From the NCBI GenBank assembly GCA_048595745.1, contig CP184361.1: a stretch of DNA of 64,000 bases; one strand, 5' to 3'. Shown in pieces: positions 51,192 through 60,463 of this stretch (the first letter of the stretch is position 1; every line of letters starts with the position of its first letter). This DNA is from Aquipseudomonas alcaligenes_A (lineage in GTDB: Bacteria; Pseudomonadota; Gammaproteobacteria; Pseudomonadales; Pseudomonadaceae). The translations under genes and the position numbers were made by a program. The notes under the pieces are model-generated. The model saw nothing but the letters and a program-made list of their open reading frames with translations, made no database searches and had not been told where the DNA came from.

Positions 51192-52116
51192 TCGCCCTTC
51201 CATGGCCTGCTGGACCGGCCGCATCGACCCCGAGCCGGACAGCCCGCGCTGGCACCAGCGCATCCGCGCGCTGAGCGAAAACAGCGAGCCGGGTCTGGCC
51301 CTGCTCGGCTTTGCCTGCGACGAAGGCGTGCGGCGCAACCACGGCCGTGTCGGTGCCGCCGGTGGCCCGCAGGCCTTGCGCAAGGCCCTGGCCAACCTGG
51401 CCTGGCATCGCCAGGCGCCGGCCTACGACGCGGGCGACGTGGCCTGCGAAGACGGCGATCTGGAGGCAGCCCAGGCGCGCCTCGGGCGCAATGTCTGCGC
51501 GCTGCTGGAGGCCGGTCACCTGCCCATCGTCCTTGGCGGCGGCCACGAGGTGGCCTTCGGCAGCTGGTTGGGGCTAGCCGAGCATCTGAGCGGCCAAGCC
51601 GCACCGCGTATCGGCATCGTTAATTTCGACGCCCATTTCGACCTGCGCGACCCGGCCCACGTGCATTCCTCCGGCACGCCCTTCGCGCAGATCGCCGAGG
51701 CCAGCGCCGCGCGCGGCTGGCCGTTCCGCTATGCCTGCTTAGGGATAAGCCGAGCCAGCAATACCCGCGCACTGTTTGCCCGCGCTGCCGAGCTGGGCGT
51801 GCTGGTGCGCGAGGACCGCGAGATCCGCGAATCGACCCTGGACGCCATCGGCGCCGAGCTGGACGCCTTCGCCGCCGGCTGCGACGCCCTCTACCTGACC
51901 TTCGACATCGACGTGCTGCCGGCCTGCGAGGCGCCCGGCGTCAGCGCCCCGGCCGCGCGTGGCGTGCGCCTGGAGCTGCTGGAGCCGCTGCTCGAACGGC
52001 TCAAGGCCAGCGGCAAGCTGCGCCTGGCCGACTTCGCCGAGCTCAACCCCGAACACGACATCGATAGCCGCACCGCCAAGGCGGCGGCGCGCCTGATCCA
52101 TCTGCTCAGCCTCTGA
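51181..52116 (+). CDS. hutG: Formimidoylglutamase HutG (arginase-fold)
   Basis: This enzyme hydrolyses N-formimidoyl-L-glutamate to glutamate and formamide, completing the four-step histidine pathway. The 311-aa product is an arginase/agmatinase-fold manganese enzyme with LGGGHEVAFGSW (His ligand, about residues 117-128), NFDAHFDLR (Asp/His/Asp) and TFDIDVLPACEAPGVSAP. It starts at 51181 overlapping hutI. It is distinct from the N-formylglutamate deformylase also called HutG that follows HutF in the five-step route. The formamide released could feed FmdA/AmiE elsewhere in the window (inference). Confidence 0.9.
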   Translation: MHADRPSMACWTGRIDPEPDSPRWHQRIRALSENSEPGLALLGFACDEGVRRNHGRVGAAGGPQALRKALANLAWHRQAPAYDAGDVACEDGDLEAAQARLGRNVCALLEAGHLPIVLGGGHEVAFGSWLGLAEHLSGQAAPRIGIVNFDAHFDLRDPAHVHSSGTPFAQIAEASAARGWPFRYACLGISRASNTRALFARAAELGVLVREDREIRESTLDAIGAELDAFAAGCDALYLTFDIDVLPACEAPGVSAPAARGVRLELLEPLLERLKASGKLRLADFAELNPEHDIDSRTAKAAARLIHLLSL

Positions 52117-52142
52117 GCGCCGAACAACAAGAGGAAACCGCT

Positions 52143-53816
52143 GTGACCACCCGATACCGCGACGTTGAAATCCGCGCCCCGCGCGGCACCACGCTGAATG
52201 CCAAGAGCTGGCTGACCGAAGCGCCGCTGCGCATGCTGATGAACAACCTCGACCCGGAGGTGGCCGAGAACCCCAAGGAGCTGGTGGTGTACGGCGGCAT
52301 CGGCCGCGCCGCGCGCAACTGGGCGTGCTACGACAAGATCGTCGAGACCCTGAAGGAACTGAACGATGACGAGACCCTGCTGGTGCAGTCCGGCAAGCCG
52401 GTCGGCGTGTTCAAGACCCACGCCAACGCGCCGCGCGTGCTGATCGCCAATTCCAACCTGGTGCCGCACTGGGCGACCTGGGAACACTTCAACGAGCTGG
52501 ATGCCAAGGGGCTGGCCATGTACGGCCAGATGACTGCCGGCAGCTGGATCTATATCGGCAGCCAGGGCATCGTCCAGGGTACCTACGAGACCTTCGTCGA
52601 GGCTGGTCGCCAGCACTACGGCGGCAACCTCACCGGCCGCTGGGTACTGACCGCCGGCCTTGGCGGCATGGGCGGCGCCCAGCCGCTGGCCGCTACCCTG
52701 GCCGGCGCCTGCTCGCTGAATATCGAGTGCCAGCAGTCGCGCATCGACTTCCGCCTGCGCAGCCGCTACGTCGACGAGCAGGCCAAGGACCTCGACGACG
52801 CCCTGGCGCGTATCGCCAGGTACTGCGCCGAAGGCAAGGCCATCTCCGTGGCCCTGCTGGGCAACGCCGCCGAGATCCTGCCGGAGCTGGTCAAGCGCGG
52901 GGTTCGCCCGGACATGGTCACCGACCAGACCAGCGCCCACGATCCGCTCAACGGCTACCTGCCGATCGGCTGGACCTGGGAGCAGTACCGCGACCGCGCG
53001 CAGACCGACCCGCAAGCGGTGGTCAAGGCCGCCAAGCAGTCCATGGCCGTGCATGTGCAGGCCATGCTCGACTTCCAGAAGCAAGGCGTGCCGACCTTCG
53101 ACTACGGCAACAACATCCGCCAGATGGCGAAAGAGGAGGGCGTGGCCAACGCCTTCGACTTCCCCGGTTTCGTTCCGGCCTATATCCGCCCGCTGTTCTG
53201 CCGTGGCGTCGGCCCGTTCCGCTGGGCGGCGCTGTCCGGTGATCCGCAGGACATCTACAAGACCGACGCCAAGATCAAGGAACTGATCCCGGACGACGCC
53301 CACCTGCACCGCTGGCTGGACATGGCCCGCGAACGCATCAGCTTCCAGGGCCTGCCGGCGCGCATCTGCTGGGTCGGCCTGGGGCTTCGCGCCAAGCTCG
53401 GCCTGGCGTTCAACGAGATGGTGCGTTCCGGTGAGCTGAGCGCGCCTATCGTCATCGGCCGCGACCACCTGGACTCCGGCTCGGTGTCCAGCCCCAACCG
53501 CGAGACCGAGGCGATGATGGATGGCTCCGACGCCGTGTCCGACTGGCCGCTGCTCAACGCCCTGCTCAACACCGCCAGCGGCGCCACCTGGGTGTCCTTG
53601 CACCATGGCGGCGGCGTGGGCATGGGCTTCTCCCAGCATTCCGGTATGGTCATCGTTTGCGATGGCACCGACGAGGCCGCCGCGCGCATCGCTCGCGTGC
53701 TGACCAACGACCCGGGCACCGGGGTGATGCGCCACGCCGATGCCGGCTACCAGACCGCCATCGATTGCGCCAAGGAGCAGGGCCTGAACCTGCCGATGAT
53801 CGGTCAAGGAGAGTGA
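52143..53816 (+). CDS. hutU: Urocanate hydratase HutU
   Basis: HutU is the second enzyme of histidine degradation, an NAD-containing hydratase converting urocanate to imidazolonepropionate. The 557-aa length is standard. Family segments are YGGIGRAARNWACYD, IYIGSQGIVQGTYETF, GLGGMGGAQPLA (NAD-binding glycine region), VTDQTSAHDPLNGYLP and DYGNNIRQ. The GTG start at 52143 follows GAGGAAA. hutH begins immediately after its stop. Confidence 0.97.
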   Translation: MTTRYRDVEIRAPRGTTLNAKSWLTEAPLRMLMNNLDPEVAENPKELVVYGGIGRAARNWACYDKIVETLKELNDDETLLVQSGKPVGVFKTHANAPRVLIANSNLVPHWATWEHFNELDAKGLAMYGQMTAGSWIYIGSQGIVQGTYETFVEAGRQHYGGNLTGRWVLTAGLGGMGGAQPLAATLAGACSLNIECQQSRIDFRLRSRYVDEQAKDLDDALARIARYCAEGKAISVALLGNAAEILPELVKRGVRPDMVTDQTSAHDPLNGYLPIGWTWEQYRDRAQTDPQAVVKAAKQSMAVHVQAMLDFQKQGVPTFDYGNNIRQMAKEEGVANAFDFPGFVPAYIRPLFCRGVGPFRWAALSGDPQDIYKTDAKIKELIPDDAHLHRWLDMARERISFQGLPARICWVGLGLRAKLGLAFNEMVRSGELSAPIVIGRDHLDSGSVSSPNRETEAMMDGSDAVSDWPLLNALLNTASGATWVSLHHGGGVGMGFSQHSGMVIVCDGTDEAAARIARVLTNDPGTGVMRHADAGYQTAIDCAKEQGLNLPMIGQGE

Positions 53817-53818
53817 AC

Positions 53819-55354
53819 GTGACTGCCCTGAATCTGTACCCCGGCCAGCTGACCCTGGCCGACCTGCGCGCCGCCTACCAGGCCCCCGTACACCTGACCC
53901 TGGACGCGAGTGCCCACGAGGCCATCGACGCCAGCGTCGCCTGCGTCAACCAGATCATCGCCGAGGGCCGCACTGCCTATGGCATCAACACCGGCTTCGG
54001 CCTGCTGGCCTCGACCCGCATCGCCACCGCCGACCTGGAGAAACTGCAGCGTTCACTGGTGCTGTCGCATGCCGCCGGCATCGGCGAGCCGCTCAGTGAT
54101 GCCATGGTGCGGCTGATCATGCTGCTCAAGATCAACAGCCTGGCGCGCGGCTTCTCCGGCATCCGGCGCCAGGTGATCGAGGCGCTGATCGCCCTGGTCA
54201 ACGCCGAGGTTTACCCGCATATCCCGCTGAAAGGCTCGGTGGGAGCTTCCGGTGACCTGGCGCCGCTGGCGCATATGTCGCTGGTGCTGCTCGGCGAGAG
54301 CCAGGCGCGGCATAAAGGTGAATGGCTGCCGGCGACCGAGGCCCTGGCCGTGGCCGGCCTGGAACCCATGACCCTGGCCGCCAAGGAGGGCCTGGCCCTG
54401 CTCAACGGTACCCAGGTGTCCGCCGCCTATGCCCTGCGCGGGCTGTTCGAGGCCGAGGACCTGTACGCCGCCGCCAGCGTTTGCGGCGCCCTCACCGTGG
54501 AGGCGGCGCTGGGCTCGCGCGCGCCCTTCGATGCGCGCATCCATGCCGCCCGTGGGCAGAAAGGCCAGATCGACGCGGCCGCCGCCTACCGTCACCTGCT
54601 CGGCGCCAGCAGCGAAGTCGGTCGCTCCCATGCCGCCTGCGACAAGGTGCAGGACCCCTATTCGCTGCGCTGCCAGCCGCAGGTGATGGGCGCCTGCCTG
54701 ACCCAGCTGCGCCAGGCCGCCGAGGTGCTCGGCGTTGAGGCCAACGCGGTGTCGGACAACCCGCTGGTGTTCGCCGCCGAGGGCGAGGTGATTTCCGGCG
54801 GCAATTTCCACGCCGAGCCGGTGGCAATGGCCGCCGACAATATCGCCCTGGCGATTGCGGAAATGGGCTCGCTGTCCGAACGGCGCATCTCGTTGATGAT
54901 GGACAAGCACATGTCGCAGCTGCCGCCCTTCCTGGTGGCCAATGGCGGGGTCAACTCCGGCTTCATGATCGCCCAGGTCACGGCCGCGGCTCTGGCCAGC
55001 GACAACAAGGCCCTGGCCCATCCGCACAGCGTCGACAGCCTGCCCACCTCGGCCAACCAGGAAGACCACGTGTCGATGGCGCCGAATGCAGGCAAGCGCC
55101 TGTGGGACATGGCCGCCAACACCCGCGGCGTGCTCGCCGTGGAATGGCTGGGCGCCTGCCAGGGCCTGGACTTCCGCGAGGGCCTGCACAGCTCGCCGGC
55201 GCTGGAGCAGGCCCGCGCGATCCTGCGCGCCAGGGTGCCCTACTACGTCGAGGATCGCTTCTTCGCCCCGGACATCGCCGCCGCCGACGCCCTGCTGGCC
55301 GAGCGGGTGCTGACGCCGTTGCTGCCGGCCGGGCTGCTGCCGTCGGTGGGCTGA
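53819..55354 (+). CDS. hutH: Histidine ammonia-lyase HutH
   Basis: HutH deaminates histidine to urocanate, the first step of the pathway. The 511-aa product carries the Ala143-Ser144-Gly145 tripeptide (GSVGASGDLAPLAH) that forms the MIO prosthetic group, and the active-site Tyr and Asn segments (AYGINTGFG, SDNPLVF). The GTG at 53819 is preferred because AAGGAG (53806-53811) lies 7 bases upstream. An in-frame GTG at 53813 is too close. It starts within 3 bases of the hutU stop. Confidence 0.96.
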   Translation: MTALNLYPGQLTLADLRAAYQAPVHLTLDASAHEAIDASVACVNQIIAEGRTAYGINTGFGLLASTRIATADLEKLQRSLVLSHAAGIGEPLSDAMVRLIMLLKINSLARGFSGIRRQVIEALIALVNAEVYPHIPLKGSVGASGDLAPLAHMSLVLLGESQARHKGEWLPATEALAVAGLEPMTLAAKEGLALLNGTQVSAAYALRGLFEAEDLYAAASVCGALTVEAALGSRAPFDARIHAARGQKGQIDAAAAYRHLLGASSEVGRSHAACDKVQDPYSLRCQPQVMGACLTQLRQAAEVLGVEANAVSDNPLVFAAEGEVISGGNFHAEPVAMAADNIALAIAEMGSLSERRISLMMDKHMSQLPPFLVANGGVNSGFMIAQVTAAALASDNKALAHPHSVDSLPTSANQEDHVSMAPNAGKRLWDMAANTRGVLAVEWLGACQGLDFREGLHSSPALEQARAILRARVPYYVEDRFFAPDIAAADALLAERVLTPLLPAGLLPSVG

Positions 55355-55400
55355 TGTGATAGGGGAGCGGGGCTACGGAAAGCTCGTTCTCCCGCTAGGA

Positions 55401-55473
55401 GTAGGGTGGAAAACGCCGCAGGCTTTCCACCTGCCGGGCCCGGTGGAAATCGCTGCGCGGATTTCCACCCTAC
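55401..55473. repeat. Inverted repeat GTAGGGTGGAAA...TTTCCACCCTAC before hutC
   Basis: GTAGGGTGGAAA and TTTCCACCCTAC bound a 73-base element with an inner repeat (GGCTTTCCACCTG and CGGTGGAAATCG). This is a fourth intergenic palindrome family. It lies in the 199-bp gap between hutH and hutC. Confidence 0.78.
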
Positions 55474-55553
55474 GCGACCCGCGTCTCGCGCTGGGAGAGG
55501 GCAGGCAAGCTCCGTTATCATCCGCCGCAACCGGGTATTTCCAAGGAGCCACC

Positions 55554-56264
55554 GTGACCAGCAGCACCCCGCGCTATAAGGCCATCGAGGACTTCCTGCT
55601 CGAACGCATTCGCGGCGGCGCCTACCCGGTTCACCACCAGATTCCCCCGGAGGAGCAGCTGGCGCGCGACTTCGCCGTCAGCCGCATGACCGCCAACAAG
55701 GCGATCAACAACCTGGTGCAGCAGGGCTACCTGGTGCGCCAGGCCGGCCTCGGTACCTTCGTCACCGACCGCAAGGCCGAATCCTCGCTGCACGAGGTGA
55801 TGAACATCGCCGCCGAGGTGCGCGGCCGTGGCCATGCCTACAGCAACGACGTGCTGCGCTGCGAGGCGCTGGCGGCTGACGACGAGGTGGCCTTGCGCCT
55901 CGGCCTGCGCCTGGGCGCCCAGGTGTTCCACAGCATCCTGGTGCACCGCGAGGATGGCGTGCCGATCCAGCTGGAAGACCGCTTCGTCAACCCGCGCTGG
56001 GTGCCGCATTACCTGGACAGCGATTTCAGCCAGCAGACGCCCAACGAGGTGCTGGTGGCCAGCTGCCCGATCTCCGATGTCGAGCATGTGGTCGAGGCGG
56101 TGCTGGTCGATGCGCAGACCGCCGCCTGGCTGGACATCGACCCGGCCGCACCCTGCCTGTCGATGATCCGCCGTACCTGGTCGGACGAGCACCTGGTCAG
56201 CTACGCCCGCCTGCTCCACCCCGGCGACCGCTACAAGCTGCGTTCCCATAACAAGCGCCGTTGA
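55554..56264 (+). CDS. hutC: Histidine utilisation repressor HutC (GntR family)
   Basis: HutC is a GntR/HutC-family repressor of hut genes, induced by urocanate. The 236-aa product has an N-terminal winged helix (about residues 10-75, PPEEQLARDFAVSRMTANKAINNLVQQGYL) and a C-terminal UTRA ligand domain. The GTG at 55554 follows AAGGAG (55543-55548), and the open frame to 55356 runs through the palindrome and is rejected. In many pseudomonads hutC lies at the head of the hut cluster. Here it is last. Confidence 0.93.
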   Translation: MTSSTPRYKAIEDFLLERIRGGAYPVHHQIPPEEQLARDFAVSRMTANKAINNLVQQGYLVRQAGLGTFVTDRKAESSLHEVMNIAAEVRGRGHAYSNDVLRCEALAADDEVALRLGLRLGAQVFHSILVHREDGVPIQLEDRFVNPRWVPHYLDSDFSQQTPNEVLVASCPISDVEHVVEAVLVDAQTAAWLDIDPAAPCLSMIRRTWSDEHLVSYARLLHPGDRYKLRSHNKRR

Positions 56265-56351
56265 TACCTGGCCGTTGCGTCAGGCTTGGCGAGCGATGGT
56301 GATGCTTCCTGCTCTACAATCGCTGTTTTCCCGCCAGACCAAGGAGCCGCC

Positions 56352-57284
56352 GTGGAATCGGTAATCGCGGTCGAGAACCTGAGCAAGACCTACAAGTCCG
56401 GTCACTCCGCCCTCAAGCACATCAATCTGGAGATCCGCAAAGGCGAGATCTTCGCCCTGCTGGGCCCCAACGGCGCCGGCAAGACCACCCTGATCAGCAT
56501 CATTTGCGGCATCGTCAATCCGGGCGAAGGCAGGGTGCGGGTCGCCGGCTTTGATATCAAGGCCGACTACCGCGCCGCGCGCTCGGCCATCGGCCTGGTG
56601 CCGCAGGAGCTGGTCAACGACGTGTTCGAGACGGTCTGGGCCACGGTCAGGTTCAGCCGCGGTCTGTTCGGCAAGAAACCTGACCCACAGTACCTGGAGC
56701 AGCTGCTCAAGGACCTGTCGCTGTGGGACAAGCGCGACGCCAAGATCTTCGAACTGTCCGGCGGCATGAAGCGCCGGGTGATGATCGCCAAGGCATTGAG
56801 CCACGAACCGTCGATCCTGTTTCTCGACGAGCCCACCGCCGGCGTCGACGTCGAGCTGCGCCGCGACATGTGGAACATGGTGCGGCGCCTGCGCGAGCGC
56901 GGCGTGACCATCATCCTCACCACCCACTACATCGAGGAAGCCGAGGAGATGGCTGACCGCATCGGGGTGATCCGCAAGGGCGAAATCATCCTGGTGGAGG
57001 ACAAGCAGGTGCTGATGCACAAGCTCGGCAAGAAGCAGCTGACCCTGCAGCTCAAGCACCCGCTGGCCAGCGTGCCGGCGCAGCTGGCCAGCTATGGCCT
57101 GGAGCTGACCGACGACGGTCATGCCCTGGTGTTCACCTTCGACGCCCAGCACGAGCACACCGGCATCGCCGAGCTGCTCAAGGACCTGGCTCAGCACGGC
57201 ATCGACTTCAAGGACCTGCAGTCCAGCGAAAGCTCGCTGGAGGACATCTTCGTCAGCCTGGTGCACGACAAGGAGCGCGCATGA
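56352..57284 (+). CDS. ABC-2-type transporter ATPase (YadG-like)
   Basis: This is the ABC ATPase subunit of 310 aa. It has Walker A GPNGAGKT near residue 42, signature LSGGMKRRVMIAKAL, Walker B ILFLDEPTAGVD and switch H LTTHYIEEA. A C-terminal domain of about 80 residues follows. The GTG start at 56352 follows AAGGAG (56341-56346), and an upstream ATG at 56286 is rejected. It overlaps the permease gene by 4 bp. The pair resembles E. coli YadG/YadH exporters, whose substrate is not established. Confidence 0.92.
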   Translation: MESVIAVENLSKTYKSGHSALKHINLEIRKGEIFALLGPNGAGKTTLISIICGIVNPGEGRVRVAGFDIKADYRAARSAIGLVPQELVNDVFETVWATVRFSRGLFGKKPDPQYLEQLLKDLSLWDKRDAKIFELSGGMKRRVMIAKALSHEPSILFLDEPTAGVDVELRRDMWNMVRRLRERGVTIILTTHYIEEAEEMADRIGVIRKGEIILVEDKQVLMHKLGKKQLTLQLKHPLASVPAQLASYGLELTDDGHALVFTFDAQHEHTGIAELLKDLAQHGIDFKDLQSSESSLEDIFVSLVHDKERA

Positions 57285-58042
57285 ACCTTTATGCCATCAA
57301 GGCCATCTACCTGTTCGAGCTGGCCCGCACCTGGCGTACCCTGCTGCAGAGCATCGCCACCCCGGTGATTTCCACGTCGCTGTACTTCGTGGTGTTCGGC
57401 TCGGCCATCGGCAGCAGCATGACCGAGGTGCACGGCGTCAGCTACGGCGCCTTCATCGTGCCTGGCCTGATCATGCTGGCGCTGCTCACCGAGAGCATCG
57501 GCAACGCCTCGTTCGGCATCTACATGCCCAAGTACTCGGGGACTATCTACGAGATCCTCTCGGCGCCGGTGTCCTACTTCGAGATCCTGGTTGGCTATGT
57601 CGGCGCGGCGGCGACCAAGTCGGTGATCCTCGGCCTGATCATCTTCTTCACCTCGATGCTGTTCGTCGATTTCGAACTGGCCCACCCGTTCTGGGCCCTG
57701 GCGCTGCTGGTGCTGACGGCCATCACCTTCTGCCTGTTCGGCTTCATCATCGGGGTGTGGGCCGATGGCTGGGAGAAGCTGCAGATCGTGCCGGCGCTGA
57801 TCGTCACGCCGCTGGCCTTCCTCGGCGGCAGTTTCTACTCGATCAGCATGCTCCCCGAGCTGTGGCAGAAGATCACCCTGTTCAACCCGGTGGTGTACCT
57901 GATCAGCGCCTTTCGCTGGGCCTTCTTCGGTATCGCCGACGTCAGCCTGGGGCTGAGCCTGGGCATGATCGGCGGCTTCCTGCTGGCCTGTGTGGCGGTG
58001 GTCAGCTGGATCTTCAGGACCGGCTATCGGCTGCGTCACTGA
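57281..58042 (+). CDS. ABC-2-type transporter permease (YadH-like)
   Basis: This is an inner-membrane permease of 253 aa with six TM helices in ABC-2 architecture. Features include the N-terminal ELARTWRTLLQSIATPVISTSLYFVVFG segment, GVSYGAFIVPGLIM near residues 50-65, and the late NPVVYLISAFRWAFFG typical of YadH/NodJ-like permeases. It is translationally coupled to the upstream ATPase and ends in a terminator. Substrate unknown. Confidence 0.92.
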   Translation: MNLYAIKAIYLFELARTWRTLLQSIATPVISTSLYFVVFGSAIGSSMTEVHGVSYGAFIVPGLIMLALLTESIGNASFGIYMPKYSGTIYEILSAPVSYFEILVGYVGAAATKSVILGLIIFFTSMLFVDFELAHPFWALALLVLTAITFCLFGFIIGVWADGWEKLQIVPALIVTPLAFLGGSFYSISMLPELWQKITLFNPVVYLISAFRWAFFGIADVSLGLSLGMIGGFLLACVAVVSWIFRTGYRLRH

Positions 58043-58061
58043 GCGTTAGGCGTAGACAAGA

Positions 58062-58085
58062 ACGGAGGCCGAGGCCTCCGTTTTT
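58062..58085 (+). terminator. Rho-independent terminator after the ABC-2 operon
   Basis: CGGAGGCC / GGCCTCCG (8 bp, 2-base loop) is followed by TTTTTG. Confidence 0.85.
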
Positions 58086-58249
58086 GCACCTCCGCTTCGT
58101 GGTAAGGGACGAGCGGGTTTGGAGTAGGGCTCAGCCCGCATAGCGGCAAGAATGCGCTATCAGGCAGCACGGAGTTTGAGTCCCCGTCAGGAGGCCGAGT
58201 GGAGGTGGTACGCAGGGGGACGAGCCGCAGGGATGCGGCGAGAGGCTTA

Positions 58250-58398
58250 AAGGGCCATGGATGGCCCTTGTAAGCCGGCCTCCGGAGTGGCACCGGAGCG
58301 AGGGAAGCCTGGCCGCAGGCCAGGCCCGGATGTCGGGGGGCGTTTTCTTTTGCTTACTTTTCTTTGCGCCGGGCGGCGATCCGCAAACAAAGAAAAGT
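58250..58398. repeat. Cluster of four successive inverted repeats
   Basis: The gap 58043-58483 has no gene I can support. Four hairpins follow one another: AAGGGCCAT/ATGGCCCTT (58250-58269), CTCCGG/CCGGAG (58280-58298), GCCTGGC/GCCAGGC (58307-58325) and ACTTTTCTTTG/CAAAGAAAAGT (58356-58366 with 58388-58398, perfect 11-bp arms). The last, with flanking GAGTCGCCC, resembles an intergenic element I have seen in other pseudomonads. That impression cannot be checked here. Confidence 0.55.
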
Positions 58399-58483
58399 GA
58401 GTCGCCCAGCAGGGCGAAACCGAAAGTACCGGCACACGCCGTAATCGGCTTGAGAGCGGGTCGCCGCTCCGCAATGTGGGCAA

Positions 58484-59413
58484 TCAGTCGCCGCGCTTGC
58501 GCGGCCGCTTGCGCCGTGGCGGCTCCTGGTTCGGCACGTGCAGGTAGGACAGCACGCTCTCGGTCAGCTCGGCGGCCAGGCGCACGGCTTCCTTGTTGCG
58601 CGTCATTACGGCCGCCACCAGGCTCTCGATCAGCGCCAGCACGGCGATGTTGGAGCTGATCAGCACCGGATGCTCGGCAGTGGCGAACAGGCTGTGATCG
58701 GCGATCGGCGCCAACGGCGAGGCCGGTGAGTCGGTGATGGCCAGCACCTTGGCGCCACGCTCCAGGGCATAGCGCGCCAGCTGCAGGGTATCCAGCGAAT
58801 AGCGTGGCAGGGAGATGGCCAGCAGGGCGTCCTCGGCGGTGATGCTGGCCAGGCGGTAGGCAGCATTCTCGTTACCGCCTTCCATGCTGACCGCCACCGC
58901 ATCGGCGCAGTAGGGCACCAGGTTGGCGGCGGCCAGGCCGGCCAGGTAGGCACTGTTGCCGAAGCCGAGGATGTACACCCGGCGTGCCGCGGCCAGCACC
59001 TCGACGAAGGCGGCGAAGGTGTCCTGGCTGTTGCCGTTGGCGGTGCTGCCCAGGTTGCTGCCGGCGATGCGCATCTGTTCATGCAGGCCGAAGCTGCCAT
59101 CGCTGCGTTGGGCCAGTTCGTTGCGCAGCTTGTCCACCGGCGAGACCAGGTCTTGCAGGGTCGCCACCAGCGCCGTCTTCAGGGCGCTGAAGCCGCCAAG
59201 CTGCATGGCGCGCGCCAGGCGGTTGACCGCTGCCGGTGAGGTGTCGGTGGCCTGCGCCAGTTCCTCGATGGTCAGGGTCGCGGCCTTCAGCGGGTGGCGC
59301 AGGATGAAGTCAGCCACCTTGCGCAGCGAGGGCTGCAGGTCGGGGGCGACGGCGGCGAGCTTGCGCATCACCGGGGAGGCGTAGACCGTGATATTGCTCG
59401 GGGCGGGCGTCAT
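58484..59413 (-). CDS. RpiR/MurR-family regulator with SIS domain
   Basis: This is a 309-aa RpiR-family regulator. An N-terminal HTH_6 domain (about residues 15-90, LTIEELAQATDTSPAAVNRLARAMQLGGFSALKTAL) precedes a SIS phosphosugar/ligand-binding domain (about 130-265, RRVYILGFGNSAYLAGLAA). A basic Arg/Lys tail (PPRRKRPRKRGD) ends the protein. The start at 59413 follows a weak ribosome site. An open frame to 59497 overlaps the downstream terminator and is rejected. It is the likely regulator of the cyanophycin/dipeptide genes to its right, although RpiR proteins usually sense phosphosugars. Confidence 0.88.
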   Translation of the reverse strand: MTPAPSNITVYASPVMRKLAAVAPDLQPSLRKVADFILRHPLKAATLTIEELAQATDTSPAAVNRLARAMQLGGFSALKTALVATLQDLVSPVDKLRNELAQRSDGSFGLHEQMRIAGSNLGSTANGNSQDTFAAFVEVLAAARRVYILGFGNSAYLAGLAAANLVPYCADAVAVSMEGGNENAAYRLASITAEDALLAISLPRYSLDTLQLARYALERGAKVLAITDSPASPLAPIADHSLFATAEHPVLISSNIAVLALIESLVAAVMTRNKEAVRLAAELTESVLSYLHVPNQEPPRRKRPRKRGD

Positions 59414-59484
59414 GCTGAGGGGCGTCCTGCTGATGAAGGGCTGCAGTGTATCCGATGGGCGCGGCGCACGGCCCCATGAAAAAA

Positions 59485-59512
59485 GGGGTATCCGCACCTC
59501 GGCGGATACCCC
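59485..59512 (-). terminator. Terminator of the amino-acid binding-protein gene
   Basis: GGGGTATCCGC / GCGGATACCCC form an 11-bp stem. On the minus strand it is followed by TTTTTT, so it ends the gene at 59528-60301. Confidence 0.83.
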
Positions 59513-59527
59513 TTCGGCGGCAGGTGC

Positions 59528-60301
59528 TTACTGACCGTAGATGTCGTAAGCGAAGTATTTGCCCTGTACTTCCTGGTACTTGCCGTTGGCACGCAGGGCG
59601 GCGATGGCTGCGCTGAATTTATCCGCGGTGGCGGTATCGCCCTTGCGCACGGCGATGCCGGCGCCGTTGCCGAAGTACTTGTGCTCGTTGAAGTCCGGAC
59701 CGACCAGGGCGAAGCCTTTGCCAGCCTCGGTCTTGAGGAAGCCTTCGCTGATGTTCACCACGTCGGCCAGGGAGGCATCGATGCGGCCGGAGGCGAGGTC
59801 GAGGAAGGCCTCGTTCTGCGAACCGTAGCGCACCACCTCGATGCCGGCATCGGCGAAGCGATCGCTGGCGTAGCGGTCATAGGTGGAGGCGCGCTGCACG
59901 CCGACCTTCTTGCCTTTCAGGTCGACCAGCGGGTCCTTGATCTCGCTGCCGGCCTTCATCACCAGCTTGCCGGGGGTGTGGTAGTACTTCTTGGTGAAGT
60001 CGACCGACTTCAGGCGGTCCGGGGTGATCGACATGGACGACAGCACCGCGTCGACCTTGCGCACCTTGAGCGAGGGGATCAGGCCGTCGAAGGCTTGCTC
60101 GACCCACTCGCACTTCACCTGCATCTCGGCGCACAGCGCATTGCCGATGTCGTAGTCGAAACCGCTGATCTGCCCTTCCGGGGTCTTGAAGGCGAAGGGC
60201 GGGTAGGCCGCCTCGATGCCGATACGCAGCGTGTCCTGAGCCTGGGCCAGGGTGGCGCAGGCGGACAGCGCCAGGGCGCCGAGCAGAGCAATCTTGTTCA
60301 T
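59528..60301 (-). CDS. Periplasmic basic amino-acid binding protein (LAO/ArgT-like)
   Basis: This periplasmic family-3 binding protein of 257 aa is close to the lysine/arginine/ornithine group. The signal peptide is MNKIALLGALALSACATLAQA, cleaved near residue 21. The mature part begins DTLRIGIEAAYPPFAFKTPEGQISGFDYDIG and has IPSLKVRKVDAVLSSMSITPDR, the classical amino-acid-binding segments. The ATG at 60301 follows AGGAG. No permease or ATPase genes lie beside it in the window. Context with a cyanophycinase suggests arginine uptake. Confidence 0.92.
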   Translation of the reverse strand: MNKIALLGALALSACATLAQAQDTLRIGIEAAYPPFAFKTPEGQISGFDYDIGNALCAEMQVKCEWVEQAFDGLIPSLKVRKVDAVLSSMSITPDRLKSVDFTKKYYHTPGKLVMKAGSEIKDPLVDLKGKKVGVQRASTYDRYASDRFADAGIEVVRYGSQNEAFLDLASGRIDASLADVVNISEGFLKTEAGKGFALVGPDFNEHKYFGNGAGIAVRKGDTATADKFSAAIAALRANGKYQEVQGKYFAYDIYGQ

Positions 60302-60463
60302 CTTGTAACTCCTGTGGTGGCGGTGAAGCCCGCCGCATGGCGGGCGCTTGGGTCGGTGTTGCAGTGCCGGCCTGGTGAGCCCGCTGATCAAGCGGGGGTG
60401 GTGACACGCGGTGTGTCAGCAAAACTAAGATCAAGAAAAATTTGTGTCAACAAGGCTTTTTTG

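Noticed and set aside
51891..53807. A 638-residue minus-strand frame opposite hutU
   Set aside because: It is antisense shadow of urocanate hydratase with no recognisable domain.
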